This document shows, in pieces, positions 58,168-64,000 of a DNA stretch of 64,000 bases; the stretch's first letter is position 1, and every line of letters begins with the position of its first letter. The stretch is from contig NZ_JAETWA010000037.1 of assembly GCF_016774335.1 (NCBI RefSeq), positions 104,527 to 168,526 of the forward strand, in the 5' to 3' direction. The DNA comes from Luteimonas saliphila (GTDB taxonomy: Bacteria; Pseudomonadota; Gammaproteobacteria; Xanthomonadales; Xanthomonadaceae). The position numbers and the translations under genes are program-made. Under the pieces are notes generated by a model. The model made no database searches. It was given only the letters and a program-made list of their open reading frames with translations, and had not been told where the DNA came from.

Positions 58168-59208
58168 ATGACCATTACCCCCCAAGAAGCCCTGCAGCGC
58201 ACCATCGAGCATCGCGAGATCTTCCACGACGAGATGATCTCGCTGATGCGCCAGATCATGCGTGGCGAGGTCTCGCCGGTGATGACCGCGGCGATCCTCA
58301 CCGGGCTGCGGGTGAAGAAGGAGACGGTCGACGAGATCGCCGCGGCGGCGAAGGTGATGCGCGAACTCTCGCGCACCGTCGACGTGCCCGATCGCAGCCA
58401 CCTGGTCGACATCGTCGGCACCGGCGGCGACGGCTCGCACACGTTCAACATCTCCACGGCGAGCATGTTCGTGGCTGCCGCCGCGGGCGCACGCGTGGCC
58501 AAGCACGGCAACCGCAGCGTGTCGTCGAAGTCCGGCAGCGCCGATGCGCTCGAAGCGCTGGGCGCGGCGATCGAGCTGCAGCCGGATCAGGTGGCGCGCA
58601 GCATCGACGAAACCGGTGTCGGCTTCATGTTCGCGCCGATCCACCACCCGGCGATGAAGGCGGTGGCGCCGGTGCGGCGCGAGATGGGCGTGCGCACGAT
58701 CTTCAACATCCTCGGGCCGCTGACCAACCCTGCGTCGGCGCCCTCGGTGCTGATGGGCGTGTTCCATCCCGACCTCGTCGGCATCCAGGTGCGCGTGCTG
58801 CAGGAACTGGGCACCGAGCGCGCGCTGGTGGTGTGGGGCCGCGACGGCATGGACGAGATCTCGCTCGGCGCCGCCACCCTGGTCGGCGAACTGCGCGATG
58901 GCAAGGTGCACGAATACGAGATCCACCCCGAGGATTACGGCATCGCCATGGCCGCCAGCCGCAACCTGCGGGTCGACGACCCGGCCGGCTCGAAGGCGAT
59001 GCTGCTGGGCGCGCTGCGCGGCGAGGCGGGTTTGCCGCTGGAGATCGTCGTGCTCAACGCCGGCGCGGCGCTGTACGTGGCCGGCGTGGCGGATTCGATC
59101 GAGGACGGCATCGGCCGGGCGCGCGAAGCGGTGGCCTCCGGGGCGGCGATGGCGAAGCTGGAGGCCTTCGTCGCGGCCACCCGCCGGCTCGCCTCGGGCG
59201 GGGGCTGA
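58168..59208 (+). CDS. trpD: anthranilate phosphoribosyltransferase
   Basis: 346 residues. [30 protein letters not shown] and [13 protein letters not shown] are TrpD motifs. No Shine-Dalgarno is visible before the ATG, where the heptamer repeat ends. Third gene of the trp cluster. Confidence 0.95.
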   Translation: MTITPQEALQRTIEHREIFHDEMISLMRQIMRGEVSPVMTAAILTGLRVKKETVDEIAAAAKVMRELSRTVDVPDRSHLVDIVGTGGDGSHTFNISTASMFVAAAAGARVAKHGNRSVSSKSGSADALEALGAAIELQPDQVARSIDETGVGFMFAPIHHPAMKAVAPVRREMGVRTIFNILGPLTNPASAPSVLMGVFHPDLVGIQVRVLQELGTERALVVWGRDGMDEISLGAATLVGELRDGKVHEYEIHPEDYGIAMAASRNLRVDDPAGSKAMLLGALRGEAGLPLEIVVLNAGAALYVAGVADSIEDGIGRAREAVASGAAMAKLEAFVAATRRLASGGG

Positions 59209-59267
59209 CCGGGCCCGGCGCGTTTGCGACAATCGCCGGCCCCCGGGACGCACCCCGAAGGTCCGCC

Positions 59268-59630
59268 ATGCATCCGACCGCATTCGCCACGCTCCCGAAA
59301 CCGCCCTACTACGCGGTGATCTTCAGCTCGCAACGGACCGATGGCGACAACGGCTACGGCGAGACCGCAGACCGCATGGTCGAACTGGCGCGGCAGCAGC
59401 CCGGCTTCCTCGGCGTCGAATCGACCCGCGGGGAAGACGGCTTCGGGATCACCGTGGCCTACTGGGAGAGCGAGGACGCGATCCGCGCCTGGCGCCTGCA
59501 CGCCGAACACACGGCGGCACGCGAACGCGGTCGCGCCGAGTGGTACCGGCACTTCGAACTGCGCATCGCCAGGGTCGAGCGCGCCTACGGCTGGGACCGG
59601 GAACAGGCGCACTCCGGCGACGCGGCGTGA
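59268..59630 (+). CDS. antibiotic biosynthesis monooxygenase (ABM)-family protein
   Basis: 120 residues from ATG 59268. [58 protein letters not shown] and RGRAEWY are typical of the heme-degrading/ABM fold used in small quinone monooxygenases. Inserted between trpD and trpC. Confidence 0.85.
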   Translation: MHPTAFATLPKPPYYAVIFSSQRTDGDNGYGETADRMVELARQQPGFLGVESTRGEDGFGITVAYWESEDAIRAWRLHAEHTAARERGRAEWYRHFELRIARVERAYGWDREQAHSGDAA

Positions 59631-59817
59631 GCAGCGACATCCGGCACGCGCGCCGGCGCAGTGGCTGGGCCATGCCGGGTGCGCGCTGCGTGGACGCCGG
59701 GCGAGCCCAGCGGCAGGCAGGCAGCTCGCACTGCCCGGCGTGTCCTGCGATCATGGCAATCGCAGCCGCGCGCCGGATCCGCGCCACGGCGATCGGCACC
59801 GAAAAGGAAGCAAGACC

Positions 59818-60645
59818 TTGACCCATCTCCTGCGGCCGTCGCTGCCGCGCCAGGACGACATCCTGCAGCGGATCCTGCTACGCAAGGCGGAGGAAGTCGC
59901 CGGGCGCGTAGCCGTCCGGCCCCTGGACGAGATGCGGGCGCTGGCCGCCGACATGCCGGCCCCGCGCGGGTTCGCCGCGGCGATCGAGGCCAAGATCGCC
60001 TCCGGCGCGCCGGCGGTGATCGCGGAAGTCAAGAAGGCCAGCCCCTCGAAGGGCGTGATCCGGCCCGACTTCGATCCGGCCGCGATCGCGCGCAGCTACG
60101 AAGCCGGTGGCGCAGCCTGCCTGTCGGTCCTGACCGATGTCGACTTCTTCCAGGGCGCGGACGCCTACCTGCAGCAGGCGCGCGCCGCCTGCGCATTGCC
60201 GGTGCTGCGCAAGGACTTCACGATCGACCCCTACCAGGTGTACGAGGCGCGCGCGCTGGGCGCCGACTGCATCCTGCTGATCGTCGCCGCGCTGTCCGAC
60301 GGACAGCTCGCCGAGCTTTCCAGCACCGCCCTGCAACTCGGCCTCGACGTGCTGGTCGAGGTGCACGACATCGACGAGCTCGAACGCGCGATCCAGGTGC
60401 CGGCGCCGCTGCTGGGCGTCAACAACCGCAGCCTGCGCACGTTCGAGGTCTCGCTGGACACCACGCTGTCGCTGCGGGGCGCGGTGCCGCGCGATCGCCG
60501 CCTGGTGACCGAGAGCGGGATCCATGCCGCCGCGGACGTCGCGCGCATGCGCCAGGGCGGGATCGAGGCCTTCCTCGTCGGCGAGGCCTTCATGCGCGAA
60601 GCCGATCCGGGCGCGGCCCTGCGACGGCTGTTCTTTCCGGCATGA
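59818..60645 (+). CDS. trpC: indole-3-glycerol phosphate synthase
   Basis: 275 residues from a TTG at 59818, chosen because AAGGAAG lies about eight bases upstream and no nearby ATG fits. [50 protein letters not shown] and [11 protein letters not shown] are family motifs. Stop overlaps the next gene. Confidence 0.93.
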   Translation: MTHLLRPSLPRQDDILQRILLRKAEEVAGRVAVRPLDEMRALAADMPAPRGFAAAIEAKIASGAPAVIAEVKKASPSKGVIRPDFDPAAIARSYEAGGAACLSVLTDVDFFQGADAYLQQARAACALPVLRKDFTIDPYQVYEARALGADCILLIVAALSDGQLAELSSTALQLGLDVLVEVHDIDELERAIQVPAPLLGVNNRSLRTFEVSLDTTLSLRGAVPRDRRLVTESGIHAAADVARMRQGGIEAFLVGEAFMREADPGAALRRLFFPA

Positions 60646-61373
60646 GTGCGGTCGCCGTGCCGCGCCACGACGCGCCGCTGGTCGTCTTCGATTTCGACCA
60701 CACCCTCTACGACGGCGATTCGGGCAGCCACCTGTTCGCCTGGCTGATCCGGCGCAGCGCCTGGCGCACGGCGCTGGCGTTGCTGGCCGCGCCGCTGCTG
60801 GGGCCGCTGATCGCATTCCTGCCGACCCGTCGCTACGGCATTTCCGGCTTCGTCTGGATCGGCACCGTGGGCATGCCGCGCAGGCGCACGCTGGACGACG
60901 CCATCGATCGCTATGTCGCCAGCCACGACGCGCAGATCCGCGGCCGACTGCTGCCGCTGGCGCTGGACGTGCTGCACCACCACCGGGAAGCCGGCGACCG
61001 GGTAGTGATCGCCACCGGCGCGCCGCCGGAACTGGCGCGCGCGATCCTGGCCTTCGTCGCGCACGAGGCGGTGCCGGTGATCGGCACGGCCGTGGGGCCG
61101 CGGCTGGGCGCGATCGTCGCCATCCGCCACTGCCACGCCGAGGAGAAGATGCGGATGCTGCGCGAGCGCGGCTACGGCGACATCGACATCGCCTATTCCG
61201 ACTCCAGCGCGGACCTGCCGCTGTTGAAGGCGGCGCGGTCGCCGGTGGTGGTCAATCCCAAGCCCGGCAATGTCGGACTGTTCCGCCGGGTGCTGCCGGC
61301 CGGGACCCCGATCCTCAACTGGGGTTGCCGCGACCGCGGCGGCGACCCGCCCCCCAGCACCTCCGTACCGTAG
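60642..61373 (+). CDS. HAD-family hydrolase
   Basis: 243 residues. Nucleophile motif [11 protein letters not shown], motif [10 protein letters not shown], motif III Lys in EEKMRMLR and motif [13 protein letters not shown]. Serine-phosphatase-like HAD of the HAD-IB group. Two hydrophobic stretches ([16 protein letters not shown]). The stop TAG falls within the first REP repeat downstream. Confidence 0.85.
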   Translation: MSAVAVPRHDAPLVVFDFDHTLYDGDSGSHLFAWLIRRSAWRTALALLAAPLLGPLIAFLPTRRYGISGFVWIGTVGMPRRRTLDDAIDRYVASHDAQIRGRLLPLALDVLHHHREAGDRVVIATGAPPELARAILAFVAHEAVPVIGTAVGPRLGAIVAIRHCHAEEKMRMLRERGYGDIDIAYSDSSADLPLLKAARSPVVVNPKPGNVGLFRRVLPAGTPILNWGCRDRGGDPPPSTSVP

Positions 61374-61602
61374 GAGCGCCTTCAGGCGCGACTCAGTACG
61401 GCGCGGAATGCGGGAGGGGCGAACCAGGGGTCGCGGCTGAAGCCGCTCCTACGTACCAGGCATCGGCACGACTGGTAGGAGCGCCTTCAGGCGCGACCGG
61501 GATGGCGAGGAATACAGGAGGGGCGAAACAGGGGTCGCGGCTGAAGCCGCTCCTACGTGCCAGGCACGGCACGACCTGGTAGGAGCGCCTTCAGGCGCGA
61601 CC
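61370..61602. repeat. REP-like cluster, five copies in alternating orientation
   Basis: Direct GCGCC-type copies start at 61370, 61475 and 61579. Inverted GCGGC-type copies lie at 61431-61452 and 61535-61556. They fill most of the 392-base gap between the HAD hydrolase and the acetyltransferase; 61603-61765 shows nothing further. Confidence 0.85.
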
Positions 61603-61765
61603 GGGATGCGCGGAAAAGGCCAGGCGCGACTCCGGTCGAGAGTATCCAGCGATCGTGCCGACCGGACCGAACACCGTGCCGCCCGCGTCCCGCCGTCCCG
61701 CGATGACACCCGCCTCGAGCCGCCGTGACCCGTCTTGCCCGGGCACCCCCGACCTGCCGGGTCGG

Positions 61766-62239
61766 CTACGCGTCGCCCAGGCGCTTGACGAAGCGCACGG
61801 TGCCGTCGCTGAAGCCGCAGGCCTTGTAGAAGGCGTGGGCATCGCTGCGCTGCGAGCCGCTCGTCAGTTCCAGCCGGGCTGCGCCGCCGGCGCGCGCGCG
61901 GCGTTCGGCCTCGCGCAGCAGTTGCCGGCCCAGCCCCTGGCCGCGCGCCGACGGCGTCACCACCAGGGCGGTGATGCGGCAGGTCAGGGTGTCCAGCGGC
62001 AGGTAGTACATGAAGTCCAGCGCGATCAGCCCGGACACCGTGCCGCCGACCCGCGCCACCACCAGCGCCTGGCGGTCGTTGTCGAGAATCGTGCGGATCC
62101 GGCGCGCGGCGTCCTTCAGGTCGCAGGGATAGCCTAGTTCGGACAGCAGGGTGGCGACGTCGTCGGCGTCGATCAGGCCGGCGCTGCGCAGATCGGCGTC
62201 CGGCAGGGTGCCGCCGGCGCCGAAGTGGCCGACGCTCAT
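61766..62239 (-). CDS. GNAT-family N-acetyltransferase
   Basis: 157 residues. Acetyl-CoA motif ALVVTPSARGQGLGRQLLREAE and a C-terminal FYKACGFSDGTVRFVKRL. Its ATG overlaps the clp stop, so it is coupled to clp. Substrate unknown. Confidence 0.85.
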   Translation of the reverse strand: MSVGHFGAGGTLPDADLRSAGLIDADDVATLLSELGYPCDLKDAARRIRTILDNDRQALVVARVGGTVSGLIALDFMYYLPLDTLTCRITALVVTPSARGQGLGRQLLREAERRARAGGAARLELTSGSQRSDAHAFYKACGFSDGTVRFVKRLGDA

Positions 62240-62925
62240 CGCGTCCCGTAGAGCACGATGGTCTTGCCGCGGGCGTGAAGCTTGCCGTCGACCTGGAGCT
62301 TCTTCAGCACCCGGCCCGCCATCTCGCGCGAGCAGCCGACCAGCCGCGCCAGCTCCTGGCGCGATACGCGCAGCTGCGTGCCCTGCGGATGGGTCATCGC
62401 CTCGGGCTCGCGGGTCAGGTCGTGCAGGGTGCGGATGATGCGGTCGGTGACATCGAGGAAGGCCAGGCGCCCGGCCTTGCGGCTGGTGTCGAGCAGCCGG
62501 CGCGAGAGTTGCACGCCGATCGCGAACATGATCGAGGTCGCGTCGTTGGACAGGGTGCCGTCGAACAGCTGGTAAAGCCGCTCGTAGCTGATCTCGGCCA
62601 GCTCGCACTGGGTGCGGGTGCGCAGGATCACCTCGCGTATGTCGGTTTCGATGAACAGCCCCATCTCGCCCACGAACTCGCCGTTGCCGAAATACCCCAG
62701 CACCAGCTCGCGGCCGTCGTCCTCCTCGGTGATGATGCTGACCGAGCCGCTGATGACGAAATAGAGCGTGCCGGCCGGATCGCCGGGCCGGAACACCTCC
62801 GTGCGCGGCGGATAGCGCCGGCGGTGGCAATGGGCGAGGAAACGTTCGATGGTCGCGGGGGACGGCGCCATCGGGTGGGCAGGGCGGCGGTAGCTGCTGA
62901 TCAGGGCCACAGGGCTTGGGTTCAT
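62236..62925 (-). CDS. clp: Clp (Crp/FNR-family global regulator)
   Basis: 229 residues from the ATG at 62925. Cyclic nucleotide-binding domain with GELVLGYF-like RELVLGYFGNGEFVGEMGLF, then a helix-turn-helix VSRQELARLVGCSREMAGRVLKKL. In Xanthomonas this protein binds cyclic di-GMP and controls virulence and extracellular enzymes. Divergent from speD, conserved order. No obvious Shine-Dalgarno precedes the ATG. A TAATCT box lies at 62951-62956 on the minus strand. Confidence 0.93.
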   Translation of the reverse strand: MNPSPVALISSYRRPAHPMAPSPATIERFLAHCHRRRYPPRTEVFRPGDPAGTLYFVISGSVSIITEEDDGRELVLGYFGNGEFVGEMGLFIETDIREVILRTRTQCELAEISYERLYQLFDGTLSNDATSIMFAIGVQLSRRLLDTSRKAGRLAFLDVTDRIIRTLHDLTREPEAMTHPQGTQLRVSRQELARLVGCSREMAGRVLKKLQVDGKLHARGKTIVLYGTR

Positions 62926-63053
62926 GCAGGGGGGAACGGGGGAAGCCGTGAGATTAGGACGTCCGTGCCCGCGGAGCAAACGCGTTGCCCCCGTGGTCAC
63001 GGGCTTTGCCGCATAATTCCGCCCTTCGCCTGCCCGACCGGGGACCGTCCGAC

Positions 63054-63848
63054 GTGGTCAAGCCACTGCCTCGCCTGAAGCTCCAGGGCTTCAACAACCT
63101 CACCAAGTCGCTGTCGTTCAACATCTACGACGTGTGCTACGCCGCGTCGGAGGACGAGCGCCGGCGCTACATCGAGTATATCGACGAGCAGTACGACGCC
63201 GACCGCCTGACCCAGATCCTGAGCGACGTGGCCGAGATCATCGGCGCCAACATTCTCAACATCGCCCGCCAGGACTACGACCCGCAGGGCGCCTCGGTGA
63301 CCATCCTCATCTCCGAGGAGCCGGTGATCGACAAGAAGGACGCCGGCAAGGAGATCATCTCCGACGCGGTCGTGGCCCACCTGGACAAGTCGCACATCAC
63401 CGTCCACACCTATCCCGAAACCCACCCGGACAACGGCATCGCCACCTTCCGCGCCGACATCGACGTGTCGACCTGCGGCGTGATCTCGCCGCTCAAGGCC
63501 CTGAACTACCTGATCGAGAGCCTGGAGTCGGACATCGTGGTGATGGACTACCGGGTGCGCGGCTTCACCCGCGACATCAAGGGCCGCAAGCACTACATCG
63601 ACCACAAGATCAACTCGATCCAGGACTACCTGGCCAAGAACATCCGCGCCCGCTACGAGATGCTGGACGTCAACGTGTACCAGGAGGCCCTGTTCCACAC
63701 CAAGATGCACCTGAAGGACTTCGACCTGGACAACTACCTGTTCGAGGAAAAGGCCCGGAACCTGTCGTTCAAGGAGCGCATGAAGATCGAGGCCCGGCTC
63801 AAGCGCGAGATCGAGGAGCTGTACCACGGGCGCAATCTGATCGATTGA
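63054..63848 (+). CDS. speD: S-adenosylmethionine decarboxylase proenzyme
   Basis: 264 residues from a GTG at 63054, the usual length. [23 protein letters not shown], the processing site HLDK|SHI (Lys112-Ser113), [20 protein letters not shown] and [11 protein letters not shown] match E. coli SpeD. Pyruvoyl enzyme for spermidine synthesis. Confidence 0.95.
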   Translation: MVKPLPRLKLQGFNNLTKSLSFNIYDVCYAASEDERRRYIEYIDEQYDADRLTQILSDVAEIIGANILNIARQDYDPQGASVTILISEEPVIDKKDAGKEIISDAVVAHLDKSHITVHTYPETHPDNGIATFRADIDVSTCGVISPLKALNYLIESLESDIVVMDYRVRGFTRDIKGRKHYIDHKINSIQDYLAKNIRARYEMLDVNVYQEALFHTKMHLKDFDLDNYLFEEKARNLSFKERMKIEARLKREIEELYHGRNLID

Positions 63849-63862
63849 CGGTGGAGCCGTGT

Positions 63863-63888
63863 ATTGGTGATTCGTGATTGGTGATTGG
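63863..63888. repeat. heptamer-type repeat after speD
   Basis: ATTGGTG ATTCGTG ATTGGTG ATTGG, related by reverse complement to the TCACGAA repeat upstream of trpD. Confidence 0.65.
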
Positions 63889-63904
63889 ACGAAGCCACGA
63901 CCCA

Positions 63905-63935
63905 GAAGCCCCGCGACGGCGGGGCTTCGCCTTTT
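63905..63935 (+). terminator. intrinsic terminator downstream of speD
   Basis: GAAGCCCCGC and GCGGGGCTTC pair perfectly around GACG, followed by GCCTTTT. Confidence 0.85.
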
Positions 63936-64000
63936 ATGAATCCCCCACCCCCAATCCCCAAGGCGAGGGGTCAGAGTCGAGTTTTCGCCCGACCGGGTCG

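Overview
The window is high-GC bacterial chromosome from the Xanthomonadaceae/Lysobacteraceae (Xanthomonas, Lysobacter, Luteimonas and relatives). The gammaproteobacterial order GNAT acetyltransferase - clp (Crp-like regulator) facing speD, the rpe-rraA-trpEGDC neighbourhood, the bkd-type dehydrogenase, and REP-like GTAGGAGCG palindromes between genes all point there. The genus cannot be fixed from the sequence alone. Promoters with a -10 box exactly 6 nt before the start codon (leaderless mRNAs) recur.

1-8.8 kb is the right part of an integrated mobile island that ends at a tyrosine integrase inserted at the 5' end of dusA; its left end lies outside the window. From left to right it carries a MobC-like relaxosome protein with palindromes upstream; a 96-nt array of five perfect hairpins, four with GGA in the loop, which resembles a CsrA/RsmA decoy RNA; a three-gene operon on the minus strand (OLD-family ATPase-nuclease, UvrD-like helicase, and a HEPN protein with three zinc ribbons), best read as an extended Gabija-like phage defence system; two small genes of unknown function; a HigBA-type toxin-antitoxin pair with a perfect operator palindrome; and the integrase. 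The OLD-helicase-HEPN operon and the hairpin array are the most promising candidates for something new.

8.7-20 kb is core: dusA, an amidinotransferase-family gene, a PhoPQ-like two-component pair with a small secreted neighbour, mtfA, birA-coaX-SPOR protein, tRNA-Thr(UGU), arginase, an entericidin-like lipoprotein and a CsbD protein. 20-28 kb: a secreted protein, trpS, a metallo-hydrolase, two tandem VOC proteins and an E1alpha-E1beta-E2 2-oxoacid dehydrogenase operon whose E2 linker contains an in-frame repeat element. 28-42 kb: a large secreted LTD/Calx-beta/EEP nuclease, tryptophan dioxygenase, an ECF-type permease, AbgT and POT transporters, the tyrosine degradation genes hppD and hmgA facing a MarR regulator, a lipoprotein and a cation/Ca exchanger. 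42-48 kb: an Mrp Na+/H+ antiporter operon (AB fused, C, D, E, F, G).

48-64 kb: an SDR protein, an EamA transporter, an Mpo1-like protein, purC, a J-domain protein, rpe, rraA, a lipid kinase, then a trp cluster: trpE (behind a Trp-rich leader ORF), SIMPL protein, trpG, trpD, a monooxygenase-like gene, trpC and a HAD hydrolase. It is followed by a REP cluster, GNAT-clp and speD. The gap between trpG and trpD is packed with three different repeat types, the last of which abuts the trpD start codon.
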